Source of the DNA: Dictyobacter vulcani
GTDB lineage: Bacteria; Chloroflexota; Ktedonobacteria; Ktedonobacterales; Ktedonobacteraceae
Length of the DNA stretch: 64,000 nt
Direction of reading: 5' to 3'
Assembly (NCBI RefSeq): GCF_008974265.1
Contig: NZ_BKZW01000001.1
Location: 1,674,001 to 1,738,000, forward strand
The translations under genes were made by a program, and so were the position numbers. Position 1 is the stretch's first letter. The number at the start of each line of letters is the position of its first letter. Below, one piece after another: positions 36,225 through 45,599 of this stretch. The notes beneath the pieces were generated by a model. The model saw only the letters and a list, made by a program, of their open reading frames with translations, was not told the origin of the DNA and ran no database searches.

Positions 36225-37400
36225 CTATTGTTCTTTCAGGCAAATTCTTTGTATCAAACCAGCCAGCAATGGTCCACGCTGGGAAATTGAGGCTACCTGC
36301 ATATGTTCGCGATCCAGATTATGCATGCCTCCTCCGACAAGACCCAGCGTGTCCAGGGTGGGGATACCAGCAGACATCAGGACGTTGGCATCCGAGACGC
36401 CACCTTTGGGTTCGGCTTTGAGCGCGATGTCCAGGGCCTGTCCCTCAAGCACGGCCTTCTCTACCAGCCATTGTACACCAGCAGTTGGTTCATAAGGATG
36501 GCGGCCTGGATGACGCGTCAGGGTCGTGTAGGTGTCTGGTATATTATGATTGGAGGCGATATGTTGCAGGGCCGCTGCGGCCGCGTCCAATCCATGTGGA
36601 CTAAATGAGCGCACAGAGATCGCGCAACTGGCCAGATCGGGGACGACATTGAGTTGTTCATTACTCTGGAGCCTGGTGATGTTGAAGGTGACACCTGGAA
36701 ATAAGGCGTGCAAATTTTGGATGGCCAGAATTTTATGCGCCAGTTCCACCACGGCCGAGCGCCCCTTGAAAGGTTCGACTCCAGAGTGGGCCGGGATTCC
36801 TTGCACTTTCAGTAAATATTTATCGGTCCCCTTGCGCGAATGAGTCAGCGAGGTTGTCTTGCCTGCAGGCTCTAACACCAACGCATAGTCAACCTCGCGC
36901 GCAATTTCACGGATCAAAGCTGTACTTCCTGGCGAGCCAATTTCTTCATCATTATTAAAAAGAAAAATCAGTTCGCCATAGTGATCGAAATCAGCTTCCA
37001 ACAACGCACGCACGGCATAGATACCCAGGATTACGCCAGATTTCATATCCAGTACCCCGGGACCCCAGGCAGATCCATCTCGTATGGCAAATGGCTGCTT
37101 GTCTACAGCTCCTGCCGGATACACTGTATCCACATGGCCCACAAGCAAGATACGCTGTTTGCCACGTCCCTTTCGTCGCGCCACCAGGTTATTTCCATAT
37201 TCAGAGGATGGATGCAATGTGACCGTGAAATCATACTCACTCAACCACTGTTTCAGATGATCCATGATACGGTTCACACCCTCAATCTGTCCTGTGCCCG
37301 AATCAATATTGACCAGTGTACTTAAACGCTGCAGGTATTCTTCCTGATAAGCTGCAAAGCTTGAGAGGTAGTTTTGTGCATAGGTAGCAGTCTGTGACAT
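36225..37400 (-). CDS. M20-family metallopeptidase (carboxypeptidase G2-like)
   Basis: A 391-residue zinc exopeptidase. Metal ligands can be placed: His/Asp in LVGHVDTVYP, bridging Asp in GVLDMKSG, catalytic Glu pair in NNDEEIGSPGS, Glu or Asp in ALVLEPAG, and the distal His in GGGMHNLDREHM. The dimerisation domain lies between about 180 and 290 (YLLKVQGIPAHSGVEP). ATG 37400, eight bases after AAGGATTG, is chosen over the TTG at 37409. The substrate is probably a peptide or an amide-linked Glu; this is from family only. Confidence 0.9.
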   Translation of the reverse strand: MSQTATYAQNYLSSFAAYQEEYLQRLSTLVNIDSGTGQIEGVNRIMDHLKQWLSEYDFTVTLHPSSEYGNNLVARRKGRGKQRILLVGHVDTVYPAGAVDKQPFAIRDGSAWGPGVLDMKSGVILGIYAVRALLEADFDHYGELIFLFNNDEEIGSPGSTALIREIAREVDYALVLEPAGKTTSLTHSRKGTDKYLLKVQGIPAHSGVEPFKGRSAVVELAHKILAIQNLHALFPGVTFNITRLQSNEQLNVVPDLASCAISVRSFSPHGLDAAAAALQHIASNHNIPDTYTTLTRHPGRHPYEPTAGVQWLVEKAVLEGQALDIALKAEPKGGVSDANVLMSAGIPTLDTLGLVGGGMHNLDREHMQVASISQRGPLLAGLIQRICLKEQ

Positions 37401-37493
37401 AAATAACAATCCTTCGTCGTGCGTGGTGTAACATCAACAGTGAGGTTAGCCTGCTGCCATTGTATCACAGCGTGTGGGGAGACCCTCTGTGAA

Positions 37494-37527
37494 AAGACCG
37501 GCAGGTAAAACTATCCATGCCGGCCTT
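37494..37527 (-). terminator. Terminator downstream of the sigma relic
   Basis: CCGGCA/TGCCGG (37498-37503 with 37518-37523) with an AAG/CTT extension; on the minus strand it is followed by TTTTC. It ends the minus-strand unit at 37560. Confidence 0.6.
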
Positions 37528-37559
37528 CCCCAGGAAGAAAAAGATTTAGAATAATGACG

Positions 37560-38483
37560 TTACATGAAATCCTGCTCGTGATACTGAAATGTCTGGCGCA
37601 ACCGCTTGTATGCCATACTCAGTGAGGCAGCATGTCGACTGCGCTCCAGAGGATCACGCGAGAGTGTGCAACGATACGCCCGTAAATCGATGCCGACTGC
37701 TTGAAACGCACTCAGTAACTGGCTGGTCTCTCCACTTAGATCCGCATGATTGGCCAGATCAATCAAAAGAGCAGTGCGCTGCTTGATTGGAAAATCCACG
37801 ATCAGGCGTGCCAGGGCCATGAGTACCGAGATACGCATCAGACTATCCAACGCTATTTCTGAAGGATCAACATCATCCCCATTTGCGAGCAGATAGGAAA
37901 TCTCACCAATCGGGTTGAGGCATGGACGACCATCAGGCGCAATTTCCGGCGGCGAAGATCACGAAAATGATTGTGCGCCACGGTCCGCCCAAAACACAAG
38001 TCATCGAATGAATAGGGCATCCCCACGCCCCATTTTCAGCCCAGTCCGCGTATATTTTAAGTCGAATAACCGCCTCCTTGCAATATATCCCATCCCAGCC
38101 AGATATCCAGTTCCTGAACCCATGCCAGGACCGTTACCTTCCCAGAGGGAATATACAACAGAAGTATAAGCCGCAAATGTACTGTAAAAGTTATAGACAA
38201 GAATTCGAAACATGAGAAGCCAGAGCGCGATGAACGCCAGGGCGCGCCTGTGCGTCAAAAGACCCTTGATCCCAGCGATCCGCACACGCCGGTTGGCTGC
38301 GTATTTTGACGGCTGAATTGAGGCGTGGCTATCGTGCTGGGATGAGCGCCACCCGCCACCGGAGCCAACCGCCGCCGCAAACGGTTCGTCCCAAACAAAG
38401 ATTTCAATCCAGAATAACGCATCAGACACATCGCTGACTGATTGGCGATCATTGGTCTGCACAACTGGTCGATAAACAGCCAT
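37560..38483 (-). pseudogene. Frameshifted sigma-factor-like gene (unit 1)
   Basis: Relic of the gene at 42030-42689. An intact 96-codon frame (37560-37850) matches its C terminus: both have ALLxDLAN and YKRL near the end and a DP-x-x-R-x-R-x-AA pattern. Upstream, pieces of region 2 appear in three frames: NHFRDLRRRK (matches NYFRDWRKKD) near 37960, KEAVIRLKIYA (matches HEAVMRTFRYH) near 38065, and WLLMFRILV near 38200. The break between the first two downstream pieces lies near 37950. ATG 38483 still has a good GGAGG site. Multiple breaks not at single homopolymers argue for true decay rather than error. Confidence 0.65.
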
Positions 38484-39056
38484 AAGTTGTAACCTCCAGA
38501 AAAGATAGGTCAGCCTCAGAAAACCTATCTAAAATGTGGCGCCTCTTTATAATGCTTGCTTCTTGCCACCAGATATTATTCTCTATCTCACCCATACGTG
38601 TTGCATTCACACTAATTGTCCTCACCTAAAACTCTTCTCACCGCTCTTATCATCGACTTATCCTTATCAATTTTATAGCATACTAGAGTTAGTAATTCAA
38701 TGTTTTCTCATGGTTTGACAAATATTTTTATATTTTTGGCCAAAAACGTCAATAAATATAAGCATCCAGGCAACCAAATTATGACCATTATGGTTAGATT
38801 ACCTTACCACTACATAAGAAAACATGAATATTTCAAAAATTGGTGGTATGGTATAGAACAAGTCTGACCAGACAAGTTGCTTTCTTAGCGAGTAAAGTGA
38901 TATATAGTAATCTTTTTCAAGCATACACACAGTTTTTTTAATACACCAATCGCCAAAACGTCATATACAGGTGTACAAGCTATTCGAGCATGTGTTATGA
39001 TAGGCAGGAATTTTGAAATACGTGGGCATTCCCCACCGTATTTTTTTAAGGAAATA
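38484..39056. other. Divergent control region of unit 1
   Basis: A 573-bp AT-rich gap between the sigma relic and its regulator gene. An inverted repeat AGATAGGT/ACCTATCT (38503-38530) lies just before the relic start. GTCTGACCAGAC (38862-38873), a near-perfect palindrome, lies about 190 bp before the regulator start. No gene is supported. Confidence 0.45.
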
Positions 39057-41225
39057 ATGGTGATGGACGAGCGCAACCTACAACGAATCGCCAGACATCT
39101 CAAAGATGAGGCGGCGCAACGACGAGTTCACCACAACATTCTGCGCGGGCGCAACGAAGTCACAGTGACAATTGGAAGGGCATCACGCCTGTTTGGCTTT
39201 AGTGAAAGTCAACTACGTGATTGGGAGAAGATGGGGTTGATTAAGCCAATACGCCCAATAGAAGGTACGGATTCGCGCCAGATAACGGGACAGCGTCAGT
39301 ATTCATTTGCCGAGTTAGATAAACTCGCGATTATCCGTGAATTGCTTGATGAGGCACACTTAACGCCAGGGGCAATTCCAGCGAATATCGATGAAATCTG
39401 GTCAACGCTGGCCTCCCCACCTTATGCACCAGAGAATCAGGGGTTGGAAGAGGATAGGGACTATACAACTTCACTGACAACCATTCCAGGCTCACAGTAT
39501 GACAATATCAATAAGCGCATCACCATTGCTTACCGCGACCTCATGGCCTGGCGTTTCTATGCAGCGCGGGTCCTCTGGCTCGGCTTGCTTTTAATCTATG
39601 AGGATGTACCAGGCTTCTATGCAGGCCTGGTTCTACCTGCGCATGAGCATAATCTGGATGAAGCCATACGCGATCCCGGTCAATTACAAATGGTTGGTGA
39701 ATCATTAGTAGGTTGGCTCGGTCAAACGCGTTCGTTTTTTACCTTTCTTACGCCAGCTCCCACGTTTGAATATCCTAGCGATTATATTGTACTGCCATTA
39801 TGTCCCCCCGAACTAAGGATGAGGTTTCCTGGTTCAGTCGCCAATCGTACACTGATTGTGGTACAGCGTGATGAAGTCCCGCATGTACGCCGTCAGGAAA
39901 AGGCTATACGCACCGTGTTGCGCCTGCTGGAGCCACTCTATCAGGATCAACAGCTATGGCATCACTATCTTGGCGAAGGAATGCAGGATCTGGTTACGCC
40001 ATCCATGGACTTTACCCCCAAACTTACGGATGCACTGCTCACAGGACTTACTGATATGGTTATACGTCTTGGGGGGAAAGCTTTTGATGGACAAGATCAC
40101 TGGCAGGATTGTTGCATTCTTTTACCCGGCAATACAAGTCTCCCTCTACAACAGCGTAGCCTGGTTGTTCGCGCCAAGAGCCGCAATGCGCGTCACACTG
40201 TTGGTGTAACTTCAGTGGCACCTGAACGCCATGTGACAAACTTGAGTATCCGCGCTTACCAGGGTAGCCATATCATTTATCGGTCCGAACTGGCTCGTGA
40301 AGATATTATGGCGATCTCACGCGAAATAGAGGGACCGATCCAGTCGAACATTGCGGTTCCAATTGGGGGTGAGAGCGGCCAACCGCTGGGTGTCCTTTAT
40401 GTCACATCCTATAATCAGAATGCCTTCAGCGAGGAAGATCAACGCATTTTACGCATTATCGCCAAGATCGCTGAAGAACTACTTTATACCTATCAAATCC
40501 GGCAACATATCGCTGATACGCTGCCCGATCTACTGGAAAATCCTAGTATTGTCGATCCTCTTTTTAAAGACTTTGCTTCGGAAAATGATTTTCTCTATGA
40601 CCTGGGGGAAATCCTGACCACGATCAAAGAGCAGGTGGAACGAAGCCAGGAGAATATCATCCCCACGGAGATGGATGGTCCGGTGAAAGAAATTTCTTTT
40701 ATCGCGATAGATATCGATAGTAATGTACAAGAATCGATTGCCAATAGTTATGGTGATTCAACGTTGCACAATCTCTCAATGGCCATTGGGTTGCGCATCC
40801 ACGATCTCTTGCCCGCGCTCTTTTCAAATCATTTGAACTGCAAGCTCTACCATATCTATGGCAGTATATATTGTCTCCTGCTACGTGGTTTTACCCTGGA
40901 ACGCACAAAGAGCAATGCCGAACGCCTGCGCAAGGCTTTAGAGGGAAGTATCGCGGTCAAACAATCAGAACTACCAGGCGGCACACTCACCCTACCGGAT
41001 ATATCGGTACACCTGGGTGTTACCTGGTATCCTTATGACAAACTTGCAGAATTCCTTGCCCCTCATCATATGCGATCAGTGACCGATGTACGTTCAACCT
41101 TGTATCATTCATTGGATTTTGCGCTGAAATTAGGAACAGATACCGGAGGCAATGTCATCTATGGCTGGGATCCTGTAACCCAGACCTATACACCGCATCA
41201 ATCAGGGGAGGAACAAAAAAAATAG
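39057..41225 (+). CDS. MerR-HTH / GAF / degenerate-GGDEF regulator (unit 1)
   Basis: A cytosolic protein of about 722 residues. Domains in order: a MerR-type winged helix (about 34-95; VTIGRASRLFGFSESQLRDW, then LDKLAIIREL), a middle region with LVGWLGQTRSFFTFL, a GAF domain (about 335-480; SNIAVPIGGESGQPLGVLYV), and a GGDEF-fold domain (about 540-700) that keeps FIAIDID but reads IYGSIYCLLL where the GG(D/E)EF signature should be. It therefore cannot be a normal diguanylate cyclase and may bind a ligand instead. It is 41% or so like the protein at 43244 by eye; no exact figure was computed. Starts at ATG 39057 or 39063 after AAGGA. The kinase-like gene follows after 42 bp. Confidence 0.8.
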   Translation: MVMDERNLQRIARHLKDEAAQRRVHHNILRGRNEVTVTIGRASRLFGFSESQLRDWEKMGLIKPIRPIEGTDSRQITGQRQYSFAELDKLAIIRELLDEAHLTPGAIPANIDEIWSTLASPPYAPENQGLEEDRDYTTSLTTIPGSQYDNINKRITIAYRDLMAWRFYAARVLWLGLLLIYEDVPGFYAGLVLPAHEHNLDEAIRDPGQLQMVGESLVGWLGQTRSFFTFLTPAPTFEYPSDYIVLPLCPPELRMRFPGSVANRTLIVVQRDEVPHVRRQEKAIRTVLRLLEPLYQDQQLWHHYLGEGMQDLVTPSMDFTPKLTDALLTGLTDMVIRLGGKAFDGQDHWQDCCILLPGNTSLPLQQRSLVVRAKSRNARHTVGVTSVAPERHVTNLSIRAYQGSHIIYRSELAREDIMAISREIEGPIQSNIAVPIGGESGQPLGVLYVTSYNQNAFSEEDQRILRIIAKIAEELLYTYQIRQHIADTLPDLLENPSIVDPLFKDFASENDFLYDLGEILTTIKEQVERSQENIIPTEMDGPVKEISFIAIDIDSNVQESIANSYGDSTLHNLSMAIGLRIHDLLPALFSNHLNCKLYHIYGSIYCLLLRGFTLERTKSNAERLRKALEGSIAVKQSELPGGTLTLPDISVHLGVTWYPYDKLAEFLAPHHMRSVTDVRSTLYHSLDFALKLGTDTGGNVIYGWDPVTQTYTPHQSGEEQKK

Positions 41226-41267
41226 ATATATGCTAAGGCACAGATGGAAGATGGAGGAGTGTGATTG

Positions 41268-41939
41268 ATGTTAGTGAAGATATTTGTTTTAGGGCGGCCT
41301 GGTAGTGGAAAGACGACTGCAATTCATCATCTTCTTACGTTAGCACGCCAGCACAATTACTCTGCCCAGAGTATAGATGACTATAGTATTCTTTACCGTA
41401 TGTCACGCGATGAGGCACATCGTGAACAGTTTCGCAGTACGGCCTATGGTGGCTTTGATGTGCTCGATCTCTCAATTTTTGATACTGCCCTCGAGATCCT
41501 GGAACAACAGGTTCGCACGATGTCAGATCAGGAGAGCGATGGCATTATCACGATTGAGTTTGCCCGCAATGATTATTGTCAGGCCTTGAGTAAATTTAGT
41601 CCCGATTTTTTGAAAGATGCCTATGTCTTTTTTGTCGATGCAGACCTGGATACGTGCATTGAACGCATTTATCAACGCGTGACTTCACCCCTGGCAACCA
41701 ATAATCACTTTGTCTCGGACTATATTATGCATACTTACTATAGCAATGATAACTGGTCCTATGTGAGTACACAGTTAAAATCCGCTCATCATATCTACAA
41801 AGATGTACGGTCATTCCGCAATACTGGCAATCTACCGCAATTATTGAATGCGGTCGAGGATTTTGCAGAGATGATTTTTCACACAGAATTTTGCCAGGAG
41901 GTGGAGGCAGATCAAGCCAAACAATTAGCCCACGTTTAA
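41268..41939 (+). CDS. P-loop kinase-like protein (unit 1)
   Basis: A protein of about 223 residues. The N terminus has a Walker A motif FVLGRPGSGKTTAIHHL. Then come SIDDYSILYRM, AYGGFDVLDLSIFDTAL, and the segment IITIEFARNDYCQALSKF, which also occurs nearly unchanged in the paralogue at 45600. FVDADLDTCIERIYQRV resembles the LID-proximal region of adenylate-kinase or zeta-toxin-like folds. The substrate is unknown. ATG 41268 is preceded by GGAGGAG eight bases before. It follows its regulator directly, so they are probably one operon. Confidence 0.78.
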   Translation: MLVKIFVLGRPGSGKTTAIHHLLTLARQHNYSAQSIDDYSILYRMSRDEAHREQFRSTAYGGFDVLDLSIFDTALEILEQQVRTMSDQESDGIITIEFARNDYCQALSKFSPDFLKDAYVFFVDADLDTCIERIYQRVTSPLATNNHFVSDYIMHTYYSNDNWSYVSTQLKSAHHIYKDVRSFRNTGNLPQLLNAVEDFAEMIFHTEFCQEVEADQAKQLAHV

Positions 41940-41950
41940 AGCAATAACGA

Positions 41951-41998
41951 AACGCCCGTGTAACGAGAGGCTCCGTTGCCTCTCGCCCAGCGGGCGTT
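41951..41998. terminator. Bidirectional terminator between the kinase-like gene and the sigma-like gene
   Basis: A two-tier hairpin: AACGCCCG/CGGGCGTT outside (41951-41958 with 41991-41998) and CGAGAGGC/GCCTCTCG inside (41964-41971 with 41978-41985). It lies between convergent stop codons. Confidence 0.8.
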
Positions 41999-42029
41999 GA
42001 AAAATTCTTTTATGAGCGCAAAGCCAGTA

Positions 42030-42689
42030 CTAGACTTGCACCTCGTGCTTCAGGCGCTTGTAGGCAATGCTACGTAACGCTGCATCTCGTCCCCGGACCG
42101 TTGGATCCTCAGGACGAGGTCGTTTATAATCACTGAGCTGAAGTCCAACATCGGATAGGGCTTGCTCTAATAATGATGGCTCTCCATCTAAATCGGACAT
42201 ATTTGCCAGGTCCGTGAGCAGGGCTACTTTTTGTCCGCGTGGGAATCTGGCCACGACCTGGGCAACAGATATGATGATTGAGTCCAGCATTAAATGATCT
42301 AGCGCTATTTGGGCAGCATCAACGACATCCGCTGCGCTGATATTGCTATCAAACGTCTGCTGCTCATTTTCATCCAGGGTCGGGCGTACCAGGCACCAAT
42401 CTTTTTTGCGCCAGTCACGAAAATAATTAAGCGCAATAACACGGCTGAGCGCCTTGAGAGAACCAATCGGCCCTCGATCTTCGCGCTGATGATAACGAAA
42501 GGTGCGCATAACCGCTTCATGGGAAATATCTTCTGCAATTTCTCTCTGTTGACCATACCAGGATGACACACGAGAATCACGTACCCATATCTCGACAAGC
42601 GGCAAGAGCCAGTTGTAGAGATCGTACCACGCCTGCCCATCAATTACGTCGTATGTATCCAGGCGAGCAGTTGTTGCATCTTTTAGCAT
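42030..42689 (-). CDS. ECF-like sigma factor (unit 2)
   Basis: A 219-residue protein. Residues about 45-95 look like sigma-70 region 2: EIAEDISHEAVMRTFRYHQRED and VIALNYFRDWRKKDW, with the acidic core-binding start and an aromatic/basic -10-recognition segment. The C-terminal half (VVARFPRGQKVALLTDLANMSDL...SIAYKRLKHEV) sits where region 4 belongs but lacks the usual clear helix-turn-helix, so promoter -35 contact may be unusual. No anti-sigma gene is adjacent. ATG 42689 follows GGGAGGT at eight bases. It is divergent from the regulator at 43244. Confidence 0.7.
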   Translation of the reverse strand: MLKDATTARLDTYDVIDGQAWYDLYNWLLPLVEIWVRDSRVSSWYGQQREIAEDISHEAVMRTFRYHQREDRGPIGSLKALSRVIALNYFRDWRKKDWCLVRPTLDENEQQTFDSNISAADVVDAAQIALDHLMLDSIIISVAQVVARFPRGQKVALLTDLANMSDLDGEPSLLEQALSDVGLQLSDYKRPRPEDPTVRGRDAALRSIAYKRLKHEVQV

Positions 42690-43243
42690 AAGATGTACCT
42701 CCCAGGCATGTCATCCAATCGTATACATCAAACCTGTCGTGCTCAAATGGCGTTTATGACTGGTTTTCCGCACCTACGGTCTCAATCAGCTTGTGCTACA
42801 ACACCGACACGACGTATTGCTGAAAATAAACTTGAACCGTTCAAAGAAAATGAACAACCGGGCTCTGCTAAGACGACGGTAGTAAATTTTTTAATCAATA
42901 GAAGATTTTTCTGAAGAATGTTTACAATCAAGAAGAAAATTGCTATATTTAATGTATATGGTACCTGAGAAGAAGTTTTTTGTCAATAGTCTGCAAGAAA
43001 GTTCCAGATTATTATGAGCGAAAGGTTATCTTTATCAAGTTTCCTCATGACCATATCAACTTTTCTAAGATAACTGTTCTTGTCCTGAGAAAATCTTCTT
43101 GCATCGATAGTATTCTATTCAATTCAGCAAAAAACCTCATATGTCTGGTCTAAAATAGGTATACAAACTGATACAATTGTGGTAACATTAAGCCTGTGTT
43201 GCATCAGCCCTGAGTTTTTCTGCACTTTTTCAGGGAGGCAAAG
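42690..43243. other. Divergent control region of unit 2
   Basis: A 554-bp AT-rich gap, similar in length to the 573 bp in unit 1. GTTATCTT and AAGATAAC form an inverted repeat around 43028-43076. GTCTGGTC near 43143 shares the GTCTGG core with the palindrome at 38862. No gene is supported. Confidence 0.45.
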
Positions 43244-45358
43244 ATGGATGTGCGAAGTAAGCAATCAATACAAGAACACTTGCAAAAAGCGGATGTACAG
43301 CAGCGCATTTTGCAAAATATCCATAGAGGGCGTGATGAAGCGACGGTAACGATCAGTCGAGCCGCCGAATTATTTGGTATTACAGAAAACAAGTTACGCG
43401 ACTGGGAAGAATATGGATTTCTCAATCCACTTCGCCCTGGTGGTCCTAAGGGACGACGCCTCTATACACCAACTGAATTAGATAAGCTCGCGATTATCCG
43501 TGAGCTCATCAATGCAGGCTATTCTGCCAGTGATATTCCCCCGGATATTGATAAACTCTGGCTAACCATTCGCTCTCTTAACGAACTCGTCGCGCCATCC
43601 ACGGCTGCCATAGGACCCATAAATCCGGCAGACGAACTCTCAATCAATCAACGCATTGCCCGCGGCCGGGATGAGGTTTTCTGGAGTTTTTTTGTGCCTC
43701 GAGCGCTACGACTGGCGCTTAAACTGATCAGTGGAGATATGCCCAACACTATGGCTGGACTTATCTTGCCGCTATCATCAGAGGTAAAGTCTGAGGTGAT
43801 CCATCGCGTTGAGGATCTGGAAATGTTGGGGGAGTCGCTGGTAGGCTGGCTCAGTCAGAGTGGTTCATCGCATACTTTGTTGACCTCGCGCCCCTGGTTC
43901 CAATATGCCTCCGACTTTCGCGTTGAGCCGCTTCAGGAGCTGCGGTCCGCTCCATCACAGGACCAGCACAGCCGGGATAATACATTTATCATTTTGCAAC
44001 GCGAGACAAGTCCACTCACCTTAAGTAATGAGATCGTTGAGACGATACATCGCTTACTCCAACCACTGTATGAGAATGTAGAACATTCCCGCACCTGCCT
44101 GGGAACAGGGACACGCGATATTATTGATTCCGCGACCGATCTCTACAATAGCATGAACTATGATGACGCGATCCTCAATGGTCTGGCCGATATGGTCATA
44201 CGCCTGGGCGGCATCAGTGGTACTGGCCAACCACGCTGGCGCTTTTGTTGGATCTTGCTACCACGAGACATCTCTTATCCGACCAATATGAGTAATATGA
44301 CGATCCGGGCACAAAATCAAGATACGACCTATACAGGAAAGGTAAGCTTTTCTGTCCTGGATAAACAAATGAGTTACCCGTATATTCGCGCCCTGCATAG
44401 TCGCCATACTATTTATGAGCCAAATATTCCGGCTTCAGATACCCAGGCAGTACTGCGTGATCTGGATATACCGCTGCGTTCCTCAATCTCGATGCCTATT
44501 TCAGGTGAAGATGGTATTCCACTCGGGGTGCTTTATGTCTCGTCTCATCTGCCCGATGCTTTTACGACAGATGATCAACGCCTCCTGCGCATCATTTGCC
44601 GCATGACCGAGGAGTTGCTCAAGACCTATTGGATTCGCCAGCAATCAATCAAACATCTAACCAGTTTAATCAAGAAACCAACCGTGGTTGATACGCTCTT
44701 TGAGGGCTTCGCTTCTGAAACTGATTTTAATAAGGATGTTGAGGCTTTACTCAATACCCTGCAAGTTAATCGGCAAACAAAGGGCAAGAAAGAAAAAATA
44801 CTGGATAAGACGGTCTCCTTTATTGCGCTGGATATCGATAAATATAGTAGCCTGGCCAATAAGTATGGCGAACGCCTGGCTCGCAACCTGACGCGAGAAG
44901 TTGGTCTGCGCATTCAGGAACAAATTCGGACCTTCTTCAAGGAATATCCAGAGTGCCAGCTTTATCATATCTATGCCGATCGCTTCTTTATCCTGCTGAG
45001 AAATACTTCGCTGGAACAGACACGCGAACATGCTGAACGCCTGCGCGTCGGCGCTATGGGTCCATATAAACTGGATGCGCTGCGCGTCTTCGCCGATCAA
45101 CAATCACGCCCGGAAAGCCTGATTGAATTGACTGGCATCACGGTTCGCTTTGGGATTACCTCATATGCCTATCTCAAGCTAGATGAAATTCTTCACGAAC
45201 ATACGCCTGAATTCGCTGTGGCCGAAATTCGTTCAATCATCACGTCCGCGCTGGATGTAGCTCTGGTGAAAGGACAGGTCGAAGGGGGCAATGTCGTTGT
45301 GAGTTGGGATTATGATCAGCGAAACTTTATTCGCTGGTCGCCACAAAAAACAAAGTAA
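43244..45358 (+). CDS. MerR-HTH / GAF / degenerate-GGDEF regulator (unit 2)
   Basis: A 704-residue paralogue of the protein at 39057, with the same domain order: winged helix (about 35-95; VTISRAAELFGITENKLRDW), middle region with ESLVGWLSQSGSSHTLL, GAF (about 320-470; SSISMPISGEDGIPLGVLYV), and a GGDEF-fold domain (about 520-690) with FIALDIDKYSSLANKYGE. The signature loop reads IYADRFFILL, again without GG(D/E)EF. ATG 43244 has a good GGGAGG site. A kinase-like gene follows after 241 bp, farther than in unit 1. Confidence 0.8.
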   Translation: MDVRSKQSIQEHLQKADVQQRILQNIHRGRDEATVTISRAAELFGITENKLRDWEEYGFLNPLRPGGPKGRRLYTPTELDKLAIIRELINAGYSASDIPPDIDKLWLTIRSLNELVAPSTAAIGPINPADELSINQRIARGRDEVFWSFFVPRALRLALKLISGDMPNTMAGLILPLSSEVKSEVIHRVEDLEMLGESLVGWLSQSGSSHTLLTSRPWFQYASDFRVEPLQELRSAPSQDQHSRDNTFIILQRETSPLTLSNEIVETIHRLLQPLYENVEHSRTCLGTGTRDIIDSATDLYNSMNYDDAILNGLADMVIRLGGISGTGQPRWRFCWILLPRDISYPTNMSNMTIRAQNQDTTYTGKVSFSVLDKQMSYPYIRALHSRHTIYEPNIPASDTQAVLRDLDIPLRSSISMPISGEDGIPLGVLYVSSHLPDAFTTDDQRLLRIICRMTEELLKTYWIRQQSIKHLTSLIKKPTVVDTLFEGFASETDFNKDVEALLNTLQVNRQTKGKKEKILDKTVSFIALDIDKYSSLANKYGERLARNLTREVGLRIQEQIRTFFKEYPECQLYHIYADRFFILLRNTSLEQTREHAERLRVGAMGPYKLDALRVFADQQSRPESLIELTGITVRFGITSYAYLKLDEILHEHTPEFAVAEIRSIITSALDVALVKGQVEGGNVVVSWDYDQRNFIRWSPQKTK

Positions 45359-45599
45359 TCTCTTCTGTAAGTTTTACGGCTTTCATTTTCTATCGAGGAT
45401 ATATTTCCTTACATCCCAATAACTCTTATCAATCCTATTTACAGTTACCTCCCATGATATATACGCGTTACGTGTATATTAACAATACCAGCGCCTCTTC
45501 CATCCTTCACTTACAACAACGCACATCAATCTATGTATGGATTCATTTATCGTTTGACGAGAGTAAGAGGTGGTATTACAAGATGGGAGAATAGCCTTT

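Noticed and set aside
38001..38483. A new 160-residue membrane protein
   Set aside because: The frame overlaps sigma-like fragments in other frames and begins at the place of the sigma start, so it is better read as part of the decayed sigma gene.
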